Part shown: positions 1-11,788 of the stretch, one piece after another
How positions within the stretch are numbered: position 1 is the first letter of the stretch
Layout of the letters: every line of letters begins with the position of its first letter
Assembly: GCF_022682495.2 (NCBI RefSeq)
Contig: NC_071398.1
Span: forward strand, 99,741,880 to 99,805,879
Source: Desmodus rotundus
Lineage: Eukaryota; Chordata; Mammalia; Chiroptera; Phyllostomidae
Length of the DNA stretch: 64,000 nt
Reading direction: 5' to 3'
The notes under the pieces: generated by a model
What the model saw: the letters and a program-made list of their open reading frames with translations, nothing else
Told to the model about the DNA's origin: nothing
The model's database searches: none
Program-made: the position numbers and the translations under genes

Positions 1-116
1 AATCAGAGCTACTCGCATTAAGCAGGCCTGGGTGCCTGACAGCCAGCTGGTGAAAACGAGAAACGCTATTTCCTTTGGTCAGGCTGATAGCACACTTTTT
101 AAAAAAAGAGTTTCTA

Positions 117-256
117 ATTTGCATAATAAGGATTTTTCCAGCCCCCCCCCCACACACACACACCCGAAAGAGCTTTCCCTTCATCCTCAATCCTGCAAAC
201 TGTGCTATGTAAACACAGTGCCTTTTCAACTCCCCGGCCCCATGCAAAGTAATTAC
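117..256. promoter_or_regulatory. Octamer and homeodomain-type motifs
   Basis: ATTTGCAT (117-124), then ATGCAAAG directly followed by TAATTAC (242-256). A CA microrepeat lies between them. Weak regulatory candidate. Confidence 0.25.
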
Positions 257-557
257 AAAGCGCTCACAGGGTCGCTGTGGGTTTCAGGGACGGACGCGCC
301 GGGCTCATTTCAGAGGTGAGCGCACTGAGGTTCAGAGCAAGTATCGCAGTCCTGTGGTTGGCTCCAAAGAGGTGTCTCCTACCAGGGCTTGAGGATGGAG
401 CAGGGAAAGCAAGAGGCCCTTCCTGTTATTTATGAAGAGTGCAGTGCAGATGAGTGTCTTTCAGGTTCCAGTCCCAGGGGATGGTGCTTATTTCCAAGAG
501 AGGGTTAACAGATCCACGCCAAATTACGCAGTGTGGGCCTCTGGCCCCACAGATCAG

Positions 558-615
558 TGATTGATGGCAAGCCGAGCTATTTATAGCAGCACGTTCACGA
601 CACGTCAGTGACTCA
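558..615. promoter_or_regulatory. Cluster of PBX, MEF2 and AP-1 type motifs
   Basis: TGATTGAT (558-565), a perfect MEF2 consensus CTATTTATAG (577-586) and TGACTCA (609-615) lie within 58 bp in non-repetitive sequence. Motif occurrence alone is weak evidence of an enhancer. Confidence 0.35.
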
Positions 616-1260
616 TGGACCACCAGAGACATTTCATTTAGAAATAATTCGGCTGTTACGTTTGGATTCCTCTGTCCCTTCTCGGGCTTCCATGAGTTTG
701 GGGGGGTTTGGTTTGTTTGTGGGAGCAGTAGCCCCAAAGAGCTCTGTGGCTGAAGTATAGAGTGGCTTGCAGTCCACACTGAGCATCAGGAAGAGCAGCG
801 TCTCCCTCTGACTGAGCTCGATCCACCCTTGTGGGGTCCCGGGGAGTAGATACTGATGAACTTTCAGAAAAACCTGATGTCGAAAAACCCAAAGTTGTAA
901 AAAGAAAAAATTGGTAAGGATTGCTTACATGATAAAATCCTATACAAGACTTCTGTTTTCAAATCCCCTCCCTGCCCATTGAAGTACGATGTGAATTACA
1001 CAATCATATTTATGTATAACGTTTTCAAGGGCACATTTGTATGTATAAAGCAAGGGGCCACACATCTAGACCTGTTCCCGCTGAGAGTTCATACTCTTCA
1101 GAATTCTAAAAGAAACGACCCCCAGGCCACTTTTCTGGAAACCCATGTAACGACAACATGTGCTTGTGAAAGATGACGTCCCTGCGTGAATGGCATTACG
1201 ACTATTGTCGGTGCTATGGCTGCCAGCTCGGCCCTCGGGCCTCTCTATCCCGAAGCCGCC

Positions 1261-1300
1261 CGACAGGATGCTGCAGTGCCCGACAGGATGCTGCAGTGCC
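1261..1300. repeat. Perfect 20-bp tandem duplication
   Basis: CGACAGGATGCTGCAGTGCC is present twice head to tail (1261-1280 and 1281-1300). Confidence 0.95.
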
Positions 1301-3374
1301 GGCCACCCGTTTCGTTACAGTTACCATTGTTTTACAAGAAAACACGCCCTTTCCCTCTGTGATCCTCAGGTCACTGCCTCGGCTATGTCAGGGTATCACC
1401 AGGTGGAGGCTCTCCAGCAAGAGAGAAGTCACCCCGAGGTCCCCTCCCTCCTCCCATTGGGCCTTTGTCCCTGGGAGTTCCAGGTCCGATGGAACAGTTT
1501 AAAGGGTCTCATTTGGTGCCTTGATTGGGTCTTAGTTGGATGGTTTTAGGATTACAGTTGGATGCTGCACACAGAGACACAGAGTCTGGTAGAAAGCATT
1601 TCATCATGTCACAGTTCTTAAATACAGTCCCCTGCGAGATCTTTCGTCCCACCATCCCAAGGAAATGGAGATCCCGTGAAATCAGCTCGTCTCCTGGGGC
1701 CACGTACCTACTGAGCGCAGAGCCCTCCTAACGCTCACAGTGCAGCACGGCCACACTCACCTGAGCCCGCAGTCCTCTCCTGGCCTCCAGCCACAGCACT
1801 GTCACCACCCCTGAGCCGCTCACCCTCCTAGCACCAGCGACAACTGAATCCATCCTGTAAGGAACGGGGGGAGGCCTTGTGACAATTACGCCAAAAAGGA
1901 ATGCTCCGAATTCCCCTTGACCTGTGACCGCGGTTTCGAGTCTGAGCTCCCCCCAGTCTGGCCCCTGTGCTGCATGCATTTTACACTCCCAGGTCCCGGA
2001 TTGGGCCCCCAGCCCCTGAGGAGGCTGGAGGCAGGTCCCCCCTCCAGTCCCAGCCGCGGGCCTCTGTACGACTCCCTCTGTCCCAGTGCAGGTCACAGCC
2101 GTGTTCTCAGCAGCGGTCCTGGGCACGACAATAAAAGCACTGTGATTCGAGTTTCACCAAAGGCTGCCATATGCGTTTGCTCACCCCGGCCAGTCTCGGA
2201 GGACAGCAACACTGTTCCTGGCACCCCTGTGTCACCAGCACCACGGGGAGCGGCGGAGAGGTTAAGTGACTTGTTCACGGACACAGAAAATATCAGGGGC
2301 CGGGGCTCTAGCTGGGTCATTTGGCTCCACATCCCTGTCCTTCCAGGTTCTGGGCTGCCCTCCTGGGGCCCCCAGCCAGGAGGGCACAAAAGAGGGGAAG
2401 AGAAGGAGAAAGCAGCCATTTGCTCCCACACAGTCATGCAGGCGCTCCCAGTCGACTGCGTGGACATGTTAAAGTGAGAGAAGGAGCACTGTTCTCCGAG
2501 GCAGAGAGCCCCGTAATCCCCGGGGGGCTGGCCCGGAAGCACATCTTTCGGGGGCAGTGTGGGTGAGCTGCCTGCCGCTGGCAGCTCTCAGCTGGTAATT
2601 AGTGGGCGCGCAGATCTGCTCTGCGGGCCTCAGAGTCCTGGGAGCTCCACGAGCACGGGAGGAGGCGGCATGCACCACCACAGAAGCTGAGGTCCCCGCT
2701 GAGCTGAGGTCCCCAGCTTCGCAGCAGGGGCGGCCTGCGGGGCGAAGGCAGTGCCAACAACGACCTCCCGAGTGCTCTTGTTAGAACCGAGGGCAAAAGT
2801 GAGGGCTGCCAGAGCCAGCTCCCCGCTGTGCTGCAGAGAAACATGTCAACAGGCGCATGCAGGCCCACTACACGCACCCCCTCTTCAGGCGGAAAGGAAA
2901 ATTAATTGAAGACGCAACGCGCGCACGAGCTCTATAATTAAACCTAAACGATCCTTAGATAGAAAGGGAGCTGAGCGGGCAAGCTCTGTGCGCGCCGATA
3001 TTTTTGCCCCTGGGTCTCACTGTCGCTCCTTCCTCGGGGGACCTTGAGCACATCTGGTTCCAGCTTCCCTGATGAAACATCTGCCGACCGGCCGAGGCCC
3101 CACTGGGGAGTCACCAGCTCCAAGGCCACGGGCGCCCACCCCTCTCGTGATGGATCCTATCATGAACCTCAGGCCTCCTGACAATCCCTTCGACATGCCC
3201 AGTGCTTTACAGTTCGCAAAGGGCTGCAACTCTGCATAGTTTGTTAAACAGGTCTGTTCCAGACAGGGAGTCTTTGTATTGGCCTCATCTTTCTGTCCTC
3301 CTCAGTAAGAACAGTAACTCCCACTGGTTAGTGGGTCACAGTCGGCCCGACGCAGACAAGCCCACTTGGTCACG

Positions 3375-3510
3375 TGATTCTCAACAGTCCTGTAAGACCA
3401 GCTGCCTTTCCCGGTTTCATGGGTGAGGGGTGTAAGGAGCAGGTCCGGTGGCCCGTCCAAGATCACACCAATCTGTGGGGGGCTCTGAGGACTTGGCCTC
3501 TGTCTTCTCC
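3375..3510 (-). mobile_element. MIR-like fragment
   Basis: CCCGGTTTCATGGGTGAGGG and GGCCCGTCCAAGATCACACC resemble the MIR core in reverse. It is strongly diverged. Confidence 0.4.
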
Positions 3511-4394
3511 TTCACGCCGTTCCTCCACTCTCATGGGACATTCTCCCCCTGGTTAGATGCAAGCACCCTTCTCGGTTCACCAGGCCACTGCCATCCCTCA
3601 GGCAGAGCTGGCTGACAGGCAGTTTCCAGGGGACTCTGTCCTCCCTGGCCCTTGGACGTGATCTCACAGGCAGAAGCAGCTCTCTGAGGGGTCCAGCTTC
3701 AGAGACCCCAGGCTCGGCGTCTGCCAGGGATTTCTCCCCCAACCCACGGCGGGAGGCCCATCAGGGTTCTCCGAGGTCAGAAGCCAGTGCCCAGGCCCTC
3801 GGCATGCCTTGAGATTATCTGGACCAGCCAGTGCACTAGGCCTTGAGCAAATCACTTTATTCCTGAGCCTCTGGCCCAGAGGTTTCCTCCTCTCTTAACT
3901 GAGCCACAGATACAGCCCGGCCCACACTGCAGTGAGGAAGACGCAGTGGGGTGATGTGTAGACATGTAGATGCCCCCCCAAAAGTCTGAGGTGCTGCCTG
4001 GTGTAAGGTCTGGTCCCATCAGCAGCCTCACAGGCCCAGTGCGCAGCCAGCCCTCAAGCCCCATCCCTCTGCTTGGAAGCCCAAAGCCGCCCCCAGGAAA
4101 CCCAGTCTGCCTGCCCAGGGGGCCTGGCCTCAGGTAGGGTGGAGGCCTCCCCAGACACAGTGCTGGAGAGGCCTGGACCCTGGCAGGCAAGAAAACAGCG
4201 GCGAACACAGAAATCGGCTTGGGGCAGCCTTTGCGGCTGGAACGCCAGGAGGCCTTTCAGAGAGGAAAGGAGGCTGAGCTTCAGACCTGGGCCAGATGAG
4301 ACGTCCCAGCCCAAGTGTCCTAGTTTCGGCCGACTGAGGAAGCCAGCCAGGGACTGCTACACTTCTCCTGCCATGGGTTCAGGCAATAGGTACA

Positions 4395-5115
4395 GAGGGG
4401 ATAACTAATAACGATGGATAGATAGATAAGTGATAGATAGATGGATAGATGATAGATGATGGATAGGTAGGTGATGGATGGATAAATAAATACATGGATG
4501 GATAGATAGGTGATAGGTGGATGGACAGATACACAGATTGATGGATGAATAGAAAGATACATGAATGGATGGATGGATGGATGGATGGATGATAGATGGA
4601 TGGACAGATTCAGAGATGGATGGATGGATGATAGATGAGAGATGATGGATGGATGGATGATGGATGGATGGATGGATGGATGATAGATGATAGATGATGG
4701 ATGGATGGACAGATTCATAGATGGATAGATGGATGATAGATGAGAGATGATGGATGATGGATGGATGGATGGATGGATGATGGATGGATGGATGATAGAT
4801 GATGGATGGATGGACAGATTCATAGATGGATGGATGGATGATAGATGAGAGATGATGGATGGATGGATGATGGATGGATGGATGGATGATGGATGATTGA
4901 TGGATGGATGGATGGATGATAGATGATAGATGATGGATGGATGGACAGATTCATAGATGGATAGATGGATGATAGATGAGAGATGATGGATGGATGGATG
5001 GATGGATGATGGATGGATGGATGGATGATAGGTGATGGATGGATGGACAGATACATAGATGGATGGATGGATGATGGATGAGAGATGATGGATGGGTGGA
5101 TGGATGGATAGATAC
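4395..5115. repeat. GATG/GATA tetranucleotide satellite with higher-order units
   Basis: About 720 bp of GATG and GATA/GATGA variants. Landmark words CAGATT or CAGATA recur at 4605, 4710, 4815, 4946 and 5049, so 4-mers are organised into units of about 103-131 bp. Open frames through it (Ser-Ile-His-Pro repeats on the minus strand) are artefacts of the repeat. Confidence 0.95.
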
Positions 5116-5744
5116 ACAGATACAGACCTGTCCAGCCTACTAAGCTTTCGGTGGCACTCCATGGCCTATCTGTCCCTGCAGAGGTCCCGATGCCCTGGAT
5201 CTCAGTGGGACACCACGTTTGGAGGCAGCAGCACAGACCTAGTCACATGGGAGCACGTGAAAGGAGGAGGAAATGCCTCTTCCTGCTCCGGGCCCCCATC
5301 CCCGGGCTGCCTCACCACCCTGCAGCCATCTTGGTTATGGCCCCTCCCACTGCCCGCTCTACCCAGTGCAGCCCCATCGGGACCTGCCATGCAGCCTGCC
5401 TGCCTCGGGGCTGCTCCCCAAGCCCCTGCCCTACTGTTTTCTCCTTGAGGAGAGAGAGGAGGGGCCCTGTGAGACTTCGCTGCATGCTCTGCCTTTCAAC
5501 AGGTATTTGCGCGAGGCATCTACTGTGTGTCGGGCTAAGTAGTGTTTGCTCACAGGGCCACGTGCTCACAGGGAGCTTTGGAGCACAGCACAGGGAGGCC
5601 TGGGCCCCAGCAAGTGCTCCCTTAGTCCCTTCTCTGTCCAGTGCCTCTCTGGCCCAGGACTCGGGGAGGATGGGGGAGGTCACGGGGCAGTGGGCTGTCC
5701 ATCTTGGAGCTCATCGCAGGAAAGGCTCAGGGAAGACATAGCCA

Positions 5745-5895
5745 AATGTTAATTGGAAAAATAAAATATGCACTTCAGGGTACGAACGATTTCATTAAAC
5801 TGGGCTTTGAAAGCAAGACAGCCAATTAAGTTATTTCCCACTTCACGCCCTCACGCACCAGAAACTACAGAAAGCTATGACTTCTAATTAAGCAG
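5745..5895. promoter_or_regulatory. AT-rich patch with homeodomain-type sites
   Basis: TTAATTGG (5749-5756), CCAATTAAG (5822-5829) and TAATTA (5885-5890) lie in 150 bp between GC-rich sequence and the CA block. It looks like a conserved non-coding element, with weak support. Confidence 0.3.
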
Positions 5896-5974
5896 GACAG
5901 AAAGAAGGACCCTGCGTGTGCATCTGGGATGAAGAGGGGCCGAGGCTGGCCTGCACCCGAGTGGGCACGGTGCA

Positions 5975-6200
5975 CGCTCACACACACACACACACACTCA
6001 CACACATTCATGTACACACACGGATACACATGCATGCTCACGTGCACACACGTGTGTGCACAGTGTGCACGCTGCACCCATGTGCCTGCACACACACAAC
6101 CACGCGCGCGTGCACATCACACACTCATGTACACACACGGATACACATGTATGCTCACGTGCACACAAGCGCACACACACACACACAACACACCTGAATG
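5975..6200. repeat. CA-rich, Z-DNA-prone block with internal duplication
   Basis: Alternating CACA/TGTG/CGCG text, including CACACACACACACACA and CACGCGCGCGTGCAC. A segment of about 46 bp starting near 6002 (CATTCATGTACACACACGGA) recurs near 6120 with two or so changes. Open frames here are not genes. Confidence 0.9.
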
Positions 6201-6734
6201 CTCACGTGCATGCACACACGTGCATCAGGGACTAAAGACTCACCGACCGTGTCACCTGCAGCTGCCATAAAACACCTGCCTCTAGAGCCACTCCCAGACC
6301 AACCAGAGGCAAAGGCCTGTGGGCACGCCCCTTAGAAAAGAGAACGGCCATCTGCCGCAAGAGGGTAACTTCTGCAGCCAAAGCAACCCTGTCTTTTCCT
6401 CCTCCGTGAAGCAGTGGGCACTCCCCACACATCTGCTTTGAAGGATGACACCCTTTGGCCACTGTCTTCATGCCCATTTTATTTATGTGTTCCCATATCC
6501 AGGTACCGGTCACCTAGTGGGACAAGGCACCCCCAGCCGGCAGACCCACGCGGCCGAGATTGAGAGGAAGACATAGTTGGAGGCAGGTGGCTCCGATGCA
6601 GAGCCCCGGACAGCCCATTACAGCGAGGGTGTCCTACCTGTCTCCCCACCACACCCCCACCCAATGGCCTGTCCCCTCCCACCCAGTACGTGACATTCGG
6701 CGCGTTGGGAGCAGGTTAAAAGCATGTGCTTTTC

Positions 6735-6761
6735 AGTGGCGCTTTGGGAGGTTATTATTTG
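6735..6761 (+). repeat. Exact 27-bp dispersed repeat, copy 1
   Basis: A 27-base segment containing GGCGCTTTGGGAGGTTATTA is identical to 8312-8338. The flanks do not align. No known family is recognised. Confidence 0.85.
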
Positions 6762-8041
6762 TGGGTGGCTTCAGAGAAAGAGGAGCCAGGAACAGCATCC
6801 CCATTTGGCCGCACCCCTGATGGGAACAATGAGCTGGTCGAGAGTGCCTAACCAGTGCCTTCCGTCCTTCCGTCCGTCTGTCCGTCTGGGATCTCTGAGT
6901 CGGCAGCCTTTGGATGTTGCATGAACTCAAACAGATGTTGCACTTCACTTCTCTGGGATTAAAAAAAATTAAATACAGTATGTATTCGACAACAACAAAG
7001 TATCTTTCCAGTTTAATTCTGTCCTTAAAGCTGCAGTGCCTGGTTCTCTGAGAAGCCTGGGGAAAGCCCCAGGCACCAGTACCACTGGGACACAGGTCAA
7101 AGGCGGGGCTCCTGCCCAGCCAGGAAGGGGTCCTCATTCACCTGCCCGGTGGTACACTCTCCTCAGCTCTGACTTAGCCTGTGCCTGGGGGAAGGACAAC
7201 ATTCTAGAAACACAGAGGATAAACTTTGCCCTTCCCCCCACCACACCATCACTCCCAGCGAGGCACCATTTGGCGGGTCTCTGCTGTGCCTTTGTAAATG
7301 ATTCTCCTTCAACTTCATACCTGCCGCCTAAGATCTAACTAAAATATTCTGGGGGGTCAGAGCTCCCGAAGGCAGTTAGGGCTTCCGGGTGCCACCCTCT
7401 CCCCTGCCAAGGTGCACTTTTAAACACTGAGGAGTGGAAAGGGAGTTGGGTCGGAGAGCTTGGCGGGCACTTGGTTCTGAAACTGTGCGCCGGGGCAGGA
7501 GCTGCGGACCACCCTTCCTTGGCCCCAGCCCAGTGGGGCCTCCTCCCGCTGCCCTGCCTCGCCCTCGCCGCTCTCTGCTGCGGGAGCCAGCGCCTGCCTG
7601 GCAGGGCCTGCGTCACCTAATGAACAGCTGTCCTTTCTCCTGGGCCTTTCATTCAAGTCTCTCTTGGCGATTTTCACAAGAGATGTGACCCTTCTGTGGG
7701 GTCAGCAGTCTTTAGAGGGCTGAGCATCACTAGTTCACAGTCTCTCTCCCCACGCCTTCCCCCCCTCTCTGTTCTTACATCTGTCTTTCTCTACAAATGT
7801 TTTGACATGACCCGAGACCTACTCAAAAGACCTTTGTAGGGTCACTACATAGCCCACCCCAGAACTGCCCCCACTCCCACGGTCACACACAGCCCCAGGG
7901 CCAGCCCCGAGTGCCCAGTTCCCTGCCATCCCAGGTGCGTCCCAAGCCCACCCAGGCCATCCTCTGGGAAGCTGGGCTCACTTCTGAGTCACGACTCACA
8001 CAACCAGTCCCTTGGGCCCTTTTTCTTCTGTTCTTATCTGA

Positions 8042-8100
8042 AAAATTCCTTCCTCCCTTCCTTCCTCCCTCTCTCTCTTTCCTTCCTTTTTTTTCCTTTT
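8042..8100. repeat. TTCC/CTTT pyrimidine repeat
   Basis: TTCCTTCCTCCCTTCCTTCC, then CTCTCTCTTT, then a T run. Confidence 0.85.
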
Positions 8101-8311
8101 AATTGTAAAGGCTACAAAGCTACCCTCCCCCACCCTCCCCCACACTCCCTTTTCCCTATGCCTGTGTAGACAGCAACAATACCCCAGGAGCTCCACGGGC
8201 TCCGCCTGAAGGCAGGGTCTCCCGCAGGTGCTGGGCCCGGACTTCCCAGGTAAGCGCAAAGCCCAGCTGCTCTGGCCCCCACCTTTGTCCAGAGCCTCGG
8301 GGACGTAGCTG

Positions 8312-8338
8312 AGTGGCGCTTTGGGAGGTTATTATTTG
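8312..8338 (+). repeat. Exact 27-bp dispersed repeat, copy 2
   Basis: Identical to 6735-6761, in the same orientation, about 1.58 kb away. Confidence 0.85.
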
Positions 8339-8742
8339 CAGCCCCGTAATGTCTGCCTTCCACTCCCGGCTTCCGAGGAAGCCGTCACACGGGAGATACG
8401 CGGGCACCTGCTCTAAACAGACACCTCCCTCTGCAAGCAGGGGGTAGTTTAGGTCCCAACCTTGCAGTGGGCCCGGGCCCGGGGTCCCACACCGGGTAAC
8501 TACGCTTCTTGTCACAGAGGGACCTGAGGCATCCCTTTGGGACTGTCTGAGCCCAGGAGGCACGTTCACCTGCAGGCCAGCAGGCCAGCAGGCCAGGGCA
8601 AGCCCGCCACTCTGGGAGGGCCGGGGACGCACAGAAGCGAGTCAGGAGCCTGGGACTCAGGGCAGGCGGCCATCGGTAACACATCCAAGGCCAGCAGAGA
8701 GGGACGTTTTATTCATCGCTGTAGTCTGAAGGGCTTTGCTCA

Positions 8743-8788
8743 TGAGTCACAAATTATTCACGAGCTTCTTTCTATTTTTAATGCAAAT
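8743..8788. promoter_or_regulatory. AP-1 plus octamer motif pair
   Basis: TGAGTCA (8743-8749) and ATGCAAAT (8781-8788) in an AT-rich island inside GC-rich surroundings. It may be a conserved enhancer. This is not testable here. Confidence 0.35.
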
Positions 8789-10537
8789 TACAGGGGTGCT
8801 TAAAGGGGCGGAAGTGCTATGTCCTCCCCCCACCCCCGCCAACTCTGGGCTGTTTTGGGGCAGGACTGTCCCCATTTCAGGGGCAGAGCCTCTGCCTCCC
8901 AGAGTCCTGTCCCACAGTGTGTGCGTAGTGCAGTGGAGACCTTTCCCCTCCCGGCCAATTGGCCTCCTTCCCCGGGAGCAGGCTGCCACCGGCGGCCGGA
9001 ATAAACATTTAGGAAGAGCCTGCCTCTTGATCCCAGGTCTTTCCTCTTAGGCAACCAGCCTCAGTGAGGGACAGGTCCTTTCCAGAACCTTGCACACGCC
9101 TAGAGCCTCACCGAGGGATCCAAGCTGTGCAGTTCTCTCTGGCTCTGGACGGTCCCCGTCTCAGGAGGATGTGGCTTCCACCACAGCAGGGGTCATAGGT
9201 GAGTCTTCAGAAGTCCCTGGGAGCTGCAGGAAGCTGAAGTTGCCAAGAAAACGCCCTCCCCGGGGGCGTTCCGGAGTCGTATCAACCACCACCTGTCTAG
9301 GGCTCGCAGGCCAGCTGAACGGACTGAAAAGAAGTGAAGCGACGTCCGAAAGACACCAGGTGATGAGTGCTCAGCAACTCCCACCTTGCAGACGCTAAGG
9401 ACCTGCCGGGGACGTTGTGGGACCATGAGCAAACGATGGGCTTTCCCCTGTGCCGTGTAGACGTGAGCTCCGGGACAGTGGACAGGTTCCGGAGCCATCC
9501 GGAGCCTCAGTGCCCTGACCTTTAGCCCATAATCTACCCCAAAGAATTCCAATAACTGTCAACACAGTGTGGGCACCGAGCCTCCAGCAGCCTGTCTGGG
9601 AGCCAGGACCTGCTGGATGGAGGAGGACTGGCTGCCCCGAGTCAGCACGATGGGGCGACTTGGTGCCGCCCACAGTTGGGACAGGGATGCCTCTATGTCC
9701 GGGAACCTGGAAAGGCACCGGAGTCACCAGAAGGGGGTGAATTTGGAGAGAAGCCCCGGTGGTACTCCACAGTCCTTCCCAGAGCCCTCCAGCACCGGCA
9801 CTCCCTTCTGCTCTGTCCCTCCCCAGCAGCCACGTGTGACCCCACCACCCAGGGAAGGCACATGCCACCCACTTCTGGCCCCAGGCTGGGAAAGCTGCCT
9901 GCTTTTCCAGCCGTTTGAGGAAGCTGCCTCCCGATTGGTGGTCCCTTCAGGACCTTCCCTTCGCAAAAGGGACCTTCACCCCACCAGCTTCCTGGTGTCA
10001 CAGCCGCCTACGTGCCTATCCCAGGGGAGCCCCACAAAGGGGCTGCCGAGCTGCGTCCCCCTGCCTGTCATCACAGCCGGGCCCCTACACCATCCACCAC
10101 CCACTCCAACGGCCGATTTCCTGCAGCTCAGCCCGCCCAGAGAATTTTCCAGAATGACTAGACCCGGCGTGGGTCTCTGTCAGGCAGACCCATAAGTGGC
10201 GCTAATGCCATCGTGACTCTGAGGATGCCATCCATCGCTCACCAGCGTGGGAGAGTCTGCAGACAGGGCCCTGGCCTCACTGTCATCCTGTGTACACACC
10301 CCCAGAGACGTCTGCCAGGCCTCACCGGGGCTGCTGAAGGGCTAACTCGGTTAGGCCTCTCATTTCATTAGGGGGAGAGGCCGTAATCATATCTGGGAGC
10401 CCATAAGTAAAGGGCCATAACAGTTAAATACGTGGGTTGGGCTCCAGACCACTCGGGAACTCGGTCAGGCCCGGCGCAGGGAGAAAACAGGATTACCGGG
10501 TCCTGGAGGGCTCCTGGTTTTCATCAGTCCTCACCCA

Positions 10538-10580
10538 GACTGCTGGGGGGCGGGGGGGAGGAGCAGGGGGGGCAGGGTGG
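10538..10580 (+). repeat. G-rich quadruplex-prone patch
   Basis: Four or more G runs: GGGGGGCGGGGGGGAGGAGC, then GGGGGGCAGGG. Confidence 0.75.
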
Positions 10581-10689
10581 TTTGCGTTCTCTCCGCCTCC
10601 TTTGGCTATAAAGCCCGTCCTATTTCCTTCAATGTCCCCTCGGCAGAGAATTTAAAACAACAACATAAACAAAACCAGCCTCACGTCCA

Positions 10690-10880
10690 CCCGCATCTCA
10701 TGCCCAGCTTGCGGGTGAGGAAACCTTCTCAGGGTCAATGAGACCAGACCCGATTCAAGTCCACCCTCCTGAATTCGCTGCCCTTTGGCACTCACAAAGC
10801 GCTGTTACCCTCACGTTCTCGTTTATCCTCCCAACAGTGCGTACCTCCACTTTTTAGATACAGAAAACAACCCCGGGGGC
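10690..10880 (-). mobile_element. MIR fragments (two)
   Basis: GGGTGAGGAAACC, then GATTCAAGTCCACCCTCC, then CACAAAGCGCTGTTACCCTC and TTATCCTCCCAACAGTGC. These look like two partial MIR copies in the same orientation. Confidence 0.5.
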
Positions 10881-11788
10881 GCTTACTCCCGCCCGACTGA
10901 GCGTCTCCTCCCAGTGAGGCAATGCTGCAGGTGTGGGGCGGGGTCTCCAGATAACCTGCCCACGTCTCACTTAGATCCAGTGACCCTGCTCTTTCACCTC
11001 CTGACCTGGTCTGGCTGTGCCTTTGACGCTGGGCCAACAGAATCAGCCCTCTGACTGCTGGGAGGGACACAGGGTGCCTGTCCCCTAGCTAGGTGCACAT
11101 TCGTCATCCTGTGACTCAGGTCCTCTGGTTTGAAAAGCTCCATCTAAAAACTGTTTAAAGTAAAAATCAATTTGAACGTTAGTGATGCATTCTCTCCTTC
11201 TGTGTCCCTAAGAAGGGGCAGAGGCCTGGAAAGGTGAATGAGAACGCTCCACGGGAAAATGGAAGGGCCCCGCCACGCGGGCCCCAGGCGCCGGCGCCTT
11301 CTGCATGCCACAGCTATCTGCCCGCCTGTGCAAATGGCTCTGGGTGCCTGGGATTTTCCGGTCCAGGGGCCAACACTTCTCCGGAAAGAATAATTCCGTA
11401 CAAAGAGGCTGTGTCTTGTCACCCGTCATCCTATTGTGCATGTGGAATTCTCTCCCGTGGCTCTGTCCCACCGACCACCAGGGCAGCGACCTGCCCCGTG
11501 CAGCGCCAGGCCACCATTTGTGCTCACCAGTCACGACACGTCAGTGCCCGGGACAAGCCCACGTGCGTGTTTGGGGGTGCTGCTGCGATCGCCCGGCACG
11601 CGCCGGGGGCCAGGCTCTCCACGATGCGTGGAAGAGCGCTTCTCGGGTAACGTGGAAATACCCCCCGGCGCACACACACAGCTTCACACGCAACTTTCCT
11701 TAACGGCCTCAGCGGCCACCCCCACGGCTTCTCTGCTGCCCCTCCTTCTGTGCAACCCGGGTTAGTGCTGTGGACTGCAGCGACTCCT

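Larger units (their letters stand above)
1..4394. other. Intergenic, mostly unique sequence
   Basis: Downstream of UCK2. Apart from motif clusters, a 20-bp tandem duplication and MIR-like traces (also near 2250-2330), I see no gene. Short open frames overlap on both strands without domains. Confidence 0.7.
6201..10689. other. Intergenic, GC-rich unique sequence
   Basis: Contains the 27-bp repeat pair, a pyrimidine repeat, an AP-1/octamer patch and a G-rich patch. No coding exon is recognised. Confidence 0.7.

Noticed and set aside
4395..5115. CRISPR-like array (regularly spaced repeats)
   Set aside because: Period and content are those of a tetranucleotide satellite in a mammalian genome. 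There are no unique spacers and no cas genes.
4320..5162. 280-residue minus-strand open frame of Ser-Ile-His-Pro repeats
   Set aside because: It is the translation of the GATG satellite. Simple repeats with a period not divisible by three can stay open in several frames by chance.
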